Source of the DNA: Bacillus sp. FJAT-26390
GTDB taxonomy: Bacteria; Bacillota; Bacilli; Paenibacillales; Paenibacillaceae
Direction: 5' to 3'
Assembly (NCBI RefSeq): GCF_001682865.1
Contig: NZ_MAQX01000032.1
Span: forward strand, 758,146 to 822,145
Length of the DNA: 64,000 bases
Shown here: in pieces, positions 34,788 to 43,205 of the stretch
Numbering within the stretch: position 1 is the stretch's first letter
How the letters are laid out: each line of letters begins with the position of its first letter
The notes under the pieces: model-generated
Database searches by the model: none
Told to the model about the DNA's origin: nothing
The model's input: the letters and a program-made list of their open reading frames with translations, nothing else
Translations under genes and position numbers: made by a program

Positions 34788-35936
34788 CTATATCAATTGA
34801 GAAGAGATGACCATGTTCTCGCCAATTAAGGTGATTTCCGCCGATTCGTCCGGGCTTCCGACAGATGCGCCGTCTTGGATGACGGTACCCGAGCCGATGA
34901 TCGCTTTATGGATAGTGACGTTTTTTCCGATTTGGGCGTACGGCATAATGACCGAATCCTTGATCCGGCTGCCTTCACCGACATGAACACCGTAAAAGAG
35001 TACAGAATGGTCAACTTCCCCAAATACCATACATCCTTCATTTACTAAAGAGCCTGTAACCTTGCCGGTAGATGCGATATGATGCGGGGGCTTGTTGGGG
35101 TTCTTCGCGTAAATCCGCCACTTCGGGTCGTGGAGCGTAAACGGCGGATTTTCCAAGAGCAGATCCATATGTGCTTCCCATAAGCTTTCGACGGTTCCGA
35201 CATCTTTCCAGTAATCGTTAAAGCGGTAAACAAAAAGCGACTGGTCGCTATCCAGCATCGACGGAATAATGTCTTTGCCAAAGTCGTTGCTTGAGGTTGG
35301 ATCCTCGGCATCGGCAATTAATTTCTTTTTGAGCACATCCCATGTGAAAATATAAACGCCCATGGAGGCCAGATTATTTTTGGGCAGCTTGGGCTTCTCT
35401 TCAAACTCAATAATCCGGTCTTCCTTATCTACATCCATAATGCCGAACCGGCTGGCTTCTTGCAGAGGCACCTCAATAACCGCGATAGTGGCATCGGCTT
35501 GTGTTTCTTTATGCTGTTGAAGCATGAGCGCGTAATTCATCTTGTATACATGATCGCCGGAAATGACCAGCACGTATTCGGGATCATACTGCTCAAGATA
35601 GTGGATATTTTGGTAGATTGCATGTGCCGTTCCTTTATACCAGCTGCCACCTCTTTGTTCCATAAAAGGGGGGAGGACGGTGACGCCGCCGTTTTTACGG
35701 TCCAAATCCCATGAGCTGCCGATCCCTATGTAGGCATTCAAAACCATCGGCTGGTACTGCGTCAGTACCCCAACCGTGTGAATGCCTGAATTACTGCAAT
35801 TGCTTAACGGAAAATCGATGATCCGGTACTTCCCGCCAAAAGGTACAGCAGGCTTTGCCAATTTAGATGTCAAATGGCCTAATCTTTTACCTTCACCGCC
35901 TGCAAGCAGCATAGCTACACACTCTTTTTTCTGCAT
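34788..35936 (-). CDS. glgC: Glucose-1-phosphate adenylyltransferase GlgC
   Basis: A 382-residue ADP-glucose pyrophosphorylase that makes ADP-glucose from glucose-1-phosphate and ATP. The nucleotide loop is MLLAGGEGKRLGHLTSKLAK. Further motifs are PAVPFGGKYRIIDFPLSNC, the sugar-phosphate region IIEFEEKPKLPKN, and a C-terminal beta-helix (VFGEVDHSVLFYGVHVGEGS). RBS GGGGAGAG precedes the ATG. glgD follows, with its chosen start 11 bases past the glgC stop, so they are co-transcribed. A consensus cre box lies about 110 bases upstream. Other glycogen genes (glgA, glgB, glgP) are not in the window. Confidence 0.93.
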   Translation of the reverse strand: MQKKECVAMLLAGGEGKRLGHLTSKLAKPAVPFGGKYRIIDFPLSNCSNSGIHTVGVLTQYQPMVLNAYIGIGSSWDLDRKNGGVTVLPPFMEQRGGSWYKGTAHAIYQNIHYLEQYDPEYVLVISGDHVYKMNYALMLQQHKETQADATIAVIEVPLQEASRFGIMDVDKEDRIIEFEEKPKLPKNNLASMGVYIFTWDVLKKKLIADAEDPTSSNDFGKDIIPSMLDSDQSLFVYRFNDYWKDVGTVESLWEAHMDLLLENPPFTLHDPKWRIYAKNPNKPPHHIASTGKVTGSLVNEGCMVFGEVDHSVLFYGVHVGEGSRIKDSVIMPYAQIGKNVTIHKAIIGSGTVIQDGASVGSPDESAEITLIGENMVISSQLI

Positions 35937-36046
35937 TCGGCACTCTCCCCACTGTTAAAAATTTTGCCATTGATAATAGATAGAATTTTCTGATAATTAA
36001 AATTTCACCTCTTTTTTCATTGCTTATTCGGCCCGCGCATATGGCA

Positions 36047-36062
36047 ATGTAAGCGTATACAT
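36047..36062. promoter_or_regulatory. Catabolite-responsive element (cre) upstream of glgC
   Basis: ATGTAAGCGTATACAT matches the B. subtilis cre consensus WTGNNARCGNWWWCAW at every defined position and is palindromic. It lies 111 bases upstream of the glgC start within a gap of 427 bases (35937-36363) that contains no gene, so CcpA control of glgCD is likely. The rest of the gap holds only the terminator at 36322-36357. Confidence 0.65.
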
Positions 36063-36321
36063 TGTTGTAAAAATTATAATACTCTGTTGATTAAAGGAAG
36101 TCAACAGATGCCCTTTTCATCCTAAACAGATAATTCCGCAGCAATCGAGGGGGTTCTGTACGCCGTACTTGCAGAACGTTTGCTTTTGTTGAACGATACG
36201 TTTTGTTGTTGTTGCTGCCCTTGTGAAAGAAGTCGCATTGGCACACAATGGCTCGTTTTCCAGCGAATGCTGCAGCTAAGGCTTAATCGTTATGCGGAAA
36301 ATATTTTTTTCGTAAAGCGTT

Positions 36322-36357
36322 CAAAAAAAGCCGCTCAGTCTCGATAACTGAGCGGTT
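36322..36357 (-). terminator. Terminator after the diguanylate cyclase gene
   Basis: On the minus strand AACCGCTCAG, a short loop, and CTGAGCGG are followed by CTTTTTTTG. Confidence 0.85.
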
Positions 36358-36363
36358 CTCATT

Positions 36364-37980
36364 CTACCCACTGTGTACCTTCTCATTACGCGTGCCTTCC
36401 GCAATCATCGTACGGTTTCTACCGGCATGCTTCGCCTTGTATAACGCCTGATCGGCTAACACAAACAGCTCGTCCGCGTTGCCAGACTGCAATGGAAATT
36501 GTGCAACGCCGAGCGAAATGGTTACTTTCTGCTTCAAATGGCTCTCGCTGCTTTCCATCGTTGTACGGATTCGTTCGGAAATGTCATACGCATCGCTCAC
36601 AGTCGCAGAAGGCAAAAGAACAACAAATTCTTCGCCCCCATAACGGCTGCATAAGTCGCCCGGCCTTGCGGTTGACTTCACGATATTGGCTAAGTGCTGC
36701 AGTACTTTGTCACCCTCCTGGTGCCCAAAGGTATCGTTAATGAGCTTGAAACGATCGATATCGAGGAGGATGATGGCATATGGCTTTAGCTCCTCCGTCC
36801 ACTGCTTCATCCTGCTCTCCATCGTTCTTCGATTGCTCAGACCCGTTAACGCGTCAGTCATAGCAGCCTGTGTTAATTGGTCGGTCTGCAGCTTAATGCC
36901 GTCAAACGCAAGAACAACCGCTTTGTTTAGCAAATCGGCTTCTCTGTTCCAGTGCTGCTTGAGATCTGGCCGCCTTTCTTCCTTCTGCCCGATATTGCCG
37001 ACGATGTTAGCCAGCGTTTCAAAAGGACTTGCTAAACGTCTTGCCAGCGCGATCGTTACCAGCAACAATAAAATAAAAGGGAAAAGTGAGTAGATCAAAA
37101 TCTGCTCGACCTGATTGATTAATCGTTTTCTTATCGTACTGATCTCGGAAACCACAACGATTCCCCATTGATTCTCAGGCACGTAGGAATAACCCGCCAA
37201 TAAGGAGACTCCATCTGATTCCGTTAGCCTATACCCGCTTTTACCTTCCATGAGTGTCTGGACGATGGAATCCGAGCTCATATTTTTACCAATTTGACTT
37301 ATATCGGGATCGTACAGAAGGCTGCCATCGGAGCCAACAACATAAAAGTATGATCCATTATTGTCGAGGCCGGAATTGCCAAATATCATGCTTAAAACGT
37401 TGTTTTTTTGCAGATAGAGGCTCCCTCCGATATATCCGCGATACACCCCTTCCTCGTCATAAATCGGTTCGCTAATAAACACGATAAGATTTTTGGTGGT
37501 TGGGCTCACAAAAGGCTTCGATATGTACGGTTTTCTGCTATGTAACGCTTCCTTGGCCGCATCCGTCAAAATCCGCTCGCCCGCTGTCCCTATCGAGGAA
37601 GGCGAAACCGCGAGAATGAGTCCGGAGGAATCAACCAGCGCAATCGAATTAAAGTATGTGCTGCTCGTGCGAATCAAATTAAGGTGGCTCTTCGTATCCT
37701 CTGCATGAAGCGAGGGGTTGGCGGCATAGAAATCGGCTGCGTTTTTAAGGCTGCTGCGCATGGATTTAAACAAGGAGTCCATCGTTTGGCTCATTTTCGA
37801 CGCGTTTGACAGATTTAGAGTAAGAGTCGTTTCATATAACGACTGTTTTTTTGAATGATACGACGCGATTAGTAATATTGTTAACGTAAGCAGAACCGAA
37901 ATCGAGACTAGTCCAGTCAGGAGCGTAGCCAAGCTAATTTTATTCTTTTTTATCTCTTTAATGATGCGTAGTGAAGACAT
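36364..37980 (-). CDS. Membrane diguanylate cyclase with dCache sensor
   Basis: A 538-residue c-di-GMP synthase. It has an N-terminal helix (ISLATLLTGLVSISVLLTL), an extracellular dCache_1-like sensor (about 45-300; KKNNVLSMIFGN, YSYVPENQWGIVVVSE) and a second helix near 305. The C-terminal GGDEF domain has TDALTGLSNRRTMESRM, DIDRFKLINDTFGHQEGD and the intact active-site motif RYGGEEF near residue 445. RPGD five residues before GGEEF is a canonical RxxD inhibitory site, so product feedback is expected. RBS GGGGGAG lies ahead of the ATG. It is monocistronic. Confidence 0.9.
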   Translation of the reverse strand: MSSLRIIKEIKKNKISLATLLTGLVSISVLLTLTILLIASYHSKKQSLYETTLTLNLSNASKMSQTMDSLFKSMRSSLKNAADFYAANPSLHAEDTKSHLNLIRTSSTYFNSIALVDSSGLILAVSPSSIGTAGERILTDAAKEALHSRKPYISKPFVSPTTKNLIVFISEPIYDEEGVYRGYIGGSLYLQKNNVLSMIFGNSGLDNNGSYFYVVGSDGSLLYDPDISQIGKNMSSDSIVQTLMEGKSGYRLTESDGVSLLAGYSYVPENQWGIVVVSEISTIRKRLINQVEQILIYSLFPFILLLLVTIALARRLASPFETLANIVGNIGQKEERRPDLKQHWNREADLLNKAVVLAFDGIKLQTDQLTQAAMTDALTGLSNRRTMESRMKQWTEELKPYAIILLDIDRFKLINDTFGHQEGDKVLQHLANIVKSTARPGDLCSRYGGEEFVVLLPSATVSDAYDISERIRTTMESSESHLKQKVTISLGVAQFPLQSGNADELFVLADQALYKAKHAGRNRTMIAEGTRNEKVHSG

Positions 37981-38223
37981 ATGGCTCCCCCTTTAACAAA
38001 TAACCATTTCATAGCTGACATAGGCGGCTTTGTTTCACATAACAACCCCTTTATAGTTCATAAGTCATATATTACCATGCGCTCAACGAGGCGTCTTTAT
38101 ATTTTAATAGAATGGGAATGGAATTAATACTTATATGAATGGAAGTTTTAGGGGCCGCTACTGTTTCGGGGATTCGCCACATAATTTAGAACAACGACCT
38201 GAATAAACAAGGATGTGAAAACC

Positions 38224-39978
38224 ATGTTCGATCATTCAACATCGGCACGTTATTTGAAGAGACCTAATTTTCTTGTCTTCCTTGTGGATGAAGAACGTTA
38301 TCCTCCGGTTTATGAAACGCCTGAAATAAAAGAATGGCGGAAACAAAGCCTTCTTGCGCAGGAGCAACTAAAATCCCATGGCATGTCGTTTCACAGACAT
38401 TATACGGGAAGCATCGCCTGCTGTCCTAGCCGCGCTACGCTGTTCACCGGTCATTATCCCTCGCTCCACGGGGTCAGTCAGACCATAGGAATTGCCAAAG
38501 ACGCCTTTGACTCCGATATGTATTGGCTGGATAGAAACACCGTGCCTACGATGGGCGATTATTTTCGCGAGGCTGGATATCAGACTTACTATACAGGAAA
38601 ATGGCATATCTCCCATGAAGATATCGTCGTTCCCGGCACCCATCATAGCGTCCCCAGTTATCATCCGTTAACGGGCGTGCCCGATAGGCAATTGGAGGCA
38701 TTATATGCTCGCGCTAATCGCTTAGACAAGTTTGGCTTCTCTGGCTGGATCGGTCCAGATCCGATCGGAAGAAACCCGCGCAATTCAGCATCCTCCGCTG
38801 CTATTGGGTTAAGCGGAAGAGATGAGGTTTACGCGGATGAGGCTATTCATTTAATTGAGTCGCTAAGCCGCCAAAAGAATCACGATCACAATGCTCCGCC
38901 TTGGCTAGTCGTATCTTCTTTCGTAAACCCGCATGACATTGCTTTGTATGGCGATCTTACCGCGCAGCTTCCTTATTTCAGGTTTGAGGTTGAGCCTATG
39001 CCTGCCGTTTCCCCTCCTCCAACCCGAGACGAATCGCTGCTCACGAAGCCGCGCTGTCAAGCCAGCTATCGCGATATCTATCCGAAAGCCTTACAGCCTA
39101 TCACCGACGAGCCATTTTACCGTCAACTCTATTACCAGCTGCAGAAAAACGCCGACCGCCAAATGTTAAAGGTATTTGAGGCGCTAACCCGCTCCCCGCT
39201 CTATGACAATACCATTGTCATCTTTACATCCGATCATGGGGACCTGCTCGGCGCGCACGGAAATCTCCATCAAAAATGGTACTGCGCCTACGAAGAGTCT
39301 TTGCATGTTCCATTTGTTATCCATAATAAGCATCTATTTCCTCAGCCTAAGCAGTCGCATTCGTTAACTAGCCATGTCGATCTCCTGCCTACGATGCTTG
39401 GACTCGCGAATGCCAATATGGCTGAGCTTAATAGCCGCATGCAGGACAGATTTAGCGATGCCCGTCCCTTGGTAGGACGTAATCTTGCTCCCCTTATTCT
39501 GGGGAAGAGCGATGCCGGATGGCCGGATGAACCCGTTTATTTTATGTCCGACGATGATGTTACCCGGGGCCAGCATCAGGTAAACCAACTAGGAAAGAGC
39601 TACGCCTCCGTCATTCAGCCTAACCACATCGAGACCGTCATTGCAGCCATCCCAAACCGCAACACGAAGCAATTGTGGAAGTTTTCCCGTTATTTTGATA
39701 ACAAGCAATTTTGGAGCTCACCGGGGATAGAGGATGTAACCTGCCAACCAGTCGATGCTGGCGCCACCGAGCAATGGGCATCAGATAACAAAACGGAGCC
39801 GGTACAAGAAGAGTATGAGCTGTACAATTTAACGGATGACCCCTTGGAAGCACGCAACCTTGCCTATTCCGCATTTGCAACCTCTTATACTAGAAGCATC
39901 CAACAGCAGATGATGCGCATGCTCGAAGAGCAGCGGAAGCAAAAACGGTTATACCCGCTTCACATAGGCATCAATTGA
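38224..39978 (+). CDS. Cys-type S1 sulfatase, large form
   Basis: A 584-residue sulfatase-like hydrolase with no signal peptide. NFLVFLVDEERYPP carries the first metal Asp (Asp22). The formylglycine motif is CCPSR, Cys66 in position 1, within GSIACCPSRATLFTG. YTGKWHISHED supplies Lys/His, and IVIFTSDHGDLLGAHGNLHQ the distal Asp/His. The first metal motif is VDEER rather than the usual VDQ/TDQ, which places it in a subgroup apart from the other three sulfatases here. The ATG at 38224 is preferred to GTG at 38215, which is too close to AAGGATG. The downstream neighbour is an SGNH hydrolase. Confidence 0.83.
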   Translation: MFDHSTSARYLKRPNFLVFLVDEERYPPVYETPEIKEWRKQSLLAQEQLKSHGMSFHRHYTGSIACCPSRATLFTGHYPSLHGVSQTIGIAKDAFDSDMYWLDRNTVPTMGDYFREAGYQTYYTGKWHISHEDIVVPGTHHSVPSYHPLTGVPDRQLEALYARANRLDKFGFSGWIGPDPIGRNPRNSASSAAIGLSGRDEVYADEAIHLIESLSRQKNHDHNAPPWLVVSSFVNPHDIALYGDLTAQLPYFRFEVEPMPAVSPPPTRDESLLTKPRCQASYRDIYPKALQPITDEPFYRQLYYQLQKNADRQMLKVFEALTRSPLYDNTIVIFTSDHGDLLGAHGNLHQKWYCAYEESLHVPFVIHNKHLFPQPKQSHSLTSHVDLLPTMLGLANANMAELNSRMQDRFSDARPLVGRNLAPLILGKSDAGWPDEPVYFMSDDDVTRGQHQVNQLGKSYASVIQPNHIETVIAAIPNRNTKQLWKFSRYFDNKQFWSSPGIEDVTCQPVDAGATEQWASDNKTEPVQEEYELYNLTDDPLEARNLAYSAFATSYTRSIQQQMMRMLEEQRKQKRLYPLHIGIN

Positions 39979-40086
39979 ATCACAAACTCCTATCCTGTAT
40001 TAGCCTAATATGTCCACACCCCCAGCGGCTGATCGCAATAATATACCTCTAAGAAGCATTTTAGGATTAGGGTGGGTGGTACTTTT

Positions 40087-40737
40087 ATGATTTATACAGC
40101 TCTAGGAGATTCCATTACGTTCGGGGAAAATGCCTCTTCTTGGGCAAAAGCCTATCCTCAGCTAGCCGTATCAGCTTTAAACTCGCGATCACGCTCCCGT
40201 AAGTTTACAGGGTATGTAATCGCTCGTCCCGGCTGGAGCAGCAATAATCTATTAAATGCGGTAATCGGGCAGGGCTCCCCCATTATCAGTCAATCTGAAG
40301 CGGTTTCCATATGGATTGGAGGAGTAGATTTAGCGAATGCCGCACTGTATTCGCTTAAGACCCAGCAGCCCGTAGCGGTAAAGCAAAGTATAGCCAATTA
40401 CAGCCGGAATTTAAGCGCTATGCTAGCCCATATCAGAAATAGAAGCCATGCCCAGATCGTTTGCTGCACGCAGTATAATCCGTTTCCGAACAGTCCTCTT
40501 GCGATTGAATCGATAGACCGGTTAAACCAAACGACGTACGAGGTTGCCCAAAGCTATCATGCAAAGGTGGCGCCTGCTCATGCGTGGTTTGAAGGGAAAC
40601 AAGCCGATCTTATTTACGGTTACCGAAAAGGAAAAATGGAAGATGCATTAAGCGGGTTTCTGCCCATTCATCCTAATGATTCGGGACATCGCGTAATTGC
40701 AACGGGATTAACCCCTTATCTTATTCCTCGCAATTAG
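40087..40737 (+). CDS. SGNH/GDSL-type hydrolase
   Basis: A 216-residue esterase-fold protein. Block I ALGDSITFGENA holds the nucleophile Ser9. IWIGGVDLANAAL stands where block III (GxND) is expected and has GVD in place of GxN. The closing IHPNDSGHRVIA provides the Asp/His pair of block V. No signal peptide was seen. An in-frame GTG at 40072 exists, but the ATG at 40087 with GGGTGG 8 bases ahead gives the canonical start. It may remove acyl groups from sugars; it follows the sulfatase gene by about 100 bases. The block III change is unusual. Confidence 0.75.
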   Translation: MIYTALGDSITFGENASSWAKAYPQLAVSALNSRSRSRKFTGYVIARPGWSSNNLLNAVIGQGSPIISQSEAVSIWIGGVDLANAALYSLKTQQPVAVKQSIANYSRNLSAMLAHIRNRSHAQIVCCTQYNPFPNSPLAIESIDRLNQTTYEVAQSYHAKVAPAHAWFEGKQADLIYGYRKGKMEDALSGFLPIHPNDSGHRVIATGLTPYLIPRN

Positions 40738-40834
40738 TTGCGCTGCAGCGTTTCCGACTAGGGAAGGCTGCTTCCTTGCAAACTCCTAATAAGCAGCAGA
40801 CAGCTTTTGACATGGCTTGCATTGAACTGCAATC

Positions 40835-42067
40835 TTACGCTGTCTTTGCATTTTGATGTGGATTAGACAGACGAGCCCGGGGACGATGATGAAGCCAATA
40901 ATACACGGCAACCGACAGCAGCGTAATGAGCGCTGCGACCACATACATCATCCGGTAATCCGTGTAGGATGCAATCATTCCCATGAAATAGGAGCCAAGC
41001 CCGTAACCCAAGTCAAACAGCAAGAAGAAGGTTCCCGTTGCGCTCCCCCTCCGATGCTCGGGAACAAGCTTCATGGCAAGTGCCTGAAAACAAGGGATGA
41101 GCGCCCCGTAACCTATTCCCATAATGACAGCAGCCGCCAGCACCATCCCTCCGGAATGGGCTTGGCTTAACAAGAGCATGCCGACCGCAAATAATAAAAT
41201 GCCCGGATAATATAAATAATGCTCTTTATATTTATCAAATACTTTTCCAATAAACGGACGGAACACTACAATCATAATGGCAAAAACGACAAAAAATGTA
41301 CCCGTAACCGCTGACTGATGAATCTCAGAGGCAAACGATGAAAAAAATCCGGATAACGAGCTATAAGCGAATGCAAGAATAAATCCCGCTAATGAAATCG
41401 GCAGCGCCTTGGGTTCGAGAAAATCGCTCCAATGCATGCCCTTCCTTTTTTCCAAGGGCTGTTCGAACGCAGCCGTCTCTGAAGCACTCGTCCTTTGCAG
41501 CTGCGGCACACGCATGCCAATCGTGAACAACAGCGAGAGCGCTGCAATCACGCAAACGGCGAGCAGCAGTATATTAATGTTTTTGTCCTTCCATAGAAAC
41601 AGCCCGAGAGCGGGCCCAACAACCATGGAAATGCTCATAAACATACTATAATAGCCCATTCCTTCCCCTTGGCGCGAATTAGGAACGAGCGCGGAAGCAA
41701 CCGTGCTCATCGCCGTCGAGGCTACCGCATAACTCATGCCGTGAACAAGCCGAATAACTAAGAACAGAAAAATCCCCTTCGTGCCGAAATAACATACGCA
41801 AGCGATTAGAAATAGGACCATTCCTATAACCGCCATTTTCTTTTTGCCGAAGCGGTCCACCCATCCTCCCGAGAAGGGCCGGATCAAGACGCTGCCAATG
41901 ACATAAATCGTAATGGATAACCCCATCTGCTGCTGACTTCCGTTCAAACTATCCTTCACATATAACGGAAATGCTGTCGCAAGAATATAGAAGGTGAGAA
42001 ACATAAAAAAGCTGCTCATGCATAAAACCACAAAATTTTTCGTCCAAATTCTCTCTCTAATCAACAT
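40835..42067 (-). CDS. MFS transporter
   Basis: A 410-residue 12-helix transporter. Motif A after helix 2 is GGWVDRFGKKKMAVIG, and helix 5 has SISMVVGPALGLFLW. A central basic loop (SASETAAFEQPLEKRKGMHW) is followed by a repeat of motif A-like GKVFDKYKEHYLYYPG and a C-terminal basic tail. It resembles drug- or sugar-efflux MFS proteins. The gene is divergent from a LysR regulator at 42197 with 129 bases between starts, the classical layout of a LysR-controlled exporter. Confidence 0.85.
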   Translation of the reverse strand: MLIRERIWTKNFVVLCMSSFFMFLTFYILATAFPLYVKDSLNGSQQQMGLSITIYVIGSVLIRPFSGGWVDRFGKKKMAVIGMVLFLIACVCYFGTKGIFLFLVIRLVHGMSYAVASTAMSTVASALVPNSRQGEGMGYYSMFMSISMVVGPALGLFLWKDKNINILLLAVCVIAALSLLFTIGMRVPQLQRTSASETAAFEQPLEKRKGMHWSDFLEPKALPISLAGFILAFAYSSLSGFFSSFASEIHQSAVTGTFFVVFAIMIVVFRPFIGKVFDKYKEHYLYYPGILLFAVGMLLLSQAHSGGMVLAAAVIMGIGYGALIPCFQALAMKLVPEHRRGSATGTFFLLFDLGYGLGSYFMGMIASYTDYRMMYVVAALITLLSVAVYYWLHHRPRARLSNPHQNAKTA

Positions 42068-42196
42068 ACTCTCTCCAATCTCCGTAAAAACTTGCCTGTA
42101 TGTTGAACTATTATAAAATCAAAAGCTTATAATGAATAATACATATTTTATAATAAAACCATCATATGAAAGCTATGAATGAAACGAGGCTTACGA

Positions 42197-43081
42197 ATGG
42201 AATTTCTTCAACTCAAATATTTTCAAGCGGTAGCACGGCTAGAGCACATAACGAAAGCAGCCAAGCAATTGAACGTGTCCCAGCCATCACTTAGCAACTC
42301 GATCCAGCGTTTAGAGAGGAAGCTAGGCGTTCCCTTATTCGAGCGGCAAGGCAGGCAGATTCAATTGAATGCATTCGGTAAAACCTATCTCAAACGGGTC
42401 GAGCAAGCATTTTTGGAGCTGGAGGAAGGCGAGCGGGAGATTGCCGATATGGCTGGCCTTGACCATGGCGTGTTATCGATTTCCGTGACGCTTCCGTACG
42501 TGCTGCCAACGCTCCTCAAAGAATTTCTTACCCTCTACCCGCATATTCGGATTATTCAGCGTCAGCTGGGATCTGTCCATGAGATGAGAACTGAGCTGGA
42601 GAACGCCGATATCGATTTCTGCATTTCTACGACTCCAATTACCGGGCAAACCATCGAATGGCTGCCGCTCGTGAAAGAAGAGTTATGTTTAACGGTGCCG
42701 AAAGGGCATCGTTTTGCCGATAGGGAAAGCATTTCTTTAATTGAAGCGGCAAACGAGCCCTTCATCTCCTTATCGTCTCGATCCAACTTTCGCGAAATTA
42801 CCGATGGGTTTTGCCGTCAAGCCGGCTTTGAGCCCAATATTGCATTCGAGCTTGAAGAAGTCAGCGCTATACAAACGTTGGTCGAAATGGGGCTGGGCAT
42901 CACCTTCACCCTGCCTCTCGCATTAGGAAAAAGAGCCTCAAGCCCGGAAACCGTCCAGCTAAAAATAACAGAGCCGCTATGTCAACGGACCTTCGGGATT
43001 GCCTGGAATAAGAAACATTACCTATCCCAGGCCACTATTCATTTCCGCCAGTTCGTGATTAATTTCTTCGGTAAGGATTAG
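42197..43081 (+). CDS. LysR-family transcriptional regulator
   Basis: A 294-residue regulator. The N-terminal winged helix is MEFLQLKYFQAVARLEHITK then AAKQLNVSQPSLSNSIQRLE and LGVPLFERQGRQI. The effector-binding domain covers residues ~90-290 (LPYVLPTLLKEFL, LVEMGLGITFTLPLALG). The ATG at 42197 is preferred over the one at 42179, since AACGAGG lies just ahead of it and it starts at the conserved MEF. It probably controls the divergent MFS gene and itself. Confidence 0.88.
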   Translation: MEFLQLKYFQAVARLEHITKAAKQLNVSQPSLSNSIQRLERKLGVPLFERQGRQIQLNAFGKTYLKRVEQAFLELEEGEREIADMAGLDHGVLSISVTLPYVLPTLLKEFLTLYPHIRIIQRQLGSVHEMRTELENADIDFCISTTPITGQTIEWLPLVKEELCLTVPKGHRFADRESISLIEAANEPFISLSSRSNFREITDGFCRQAGFEPNIAFELEEVSAIQTLVEMGLGITFTLPLALGKRASSPETVQLKITEPLCQRTFGIAWNKKHYLSQATIHFRQFVINFFGKD

Positions 43082-43146
43082 TATGGCATGACTCTTAGGC
43101 AGGGCGTTGATTGTGAAGCAGCTTTTGGAGGGAAAAAGAAAATAAC

Positions 43147-43178
43147 AAAACAGCCCTGCGTATATGCAGGGCTGCTTT
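43147..43178 (+). terminator. Convergent terminator between LysR and sulfatase genes
   Basis: CAGCCCTGC (43151-43159) and GCAGGGCTG (43166-43174) form a 9-bp stem with a 6-base loop; TTTG follows on the plus strand and TTTTG on the minus strand. Confidence 0.8.
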
Positions 43179-43205
43179 GTGCTCACAATAGGAGAGATGG
43201 TTTTT

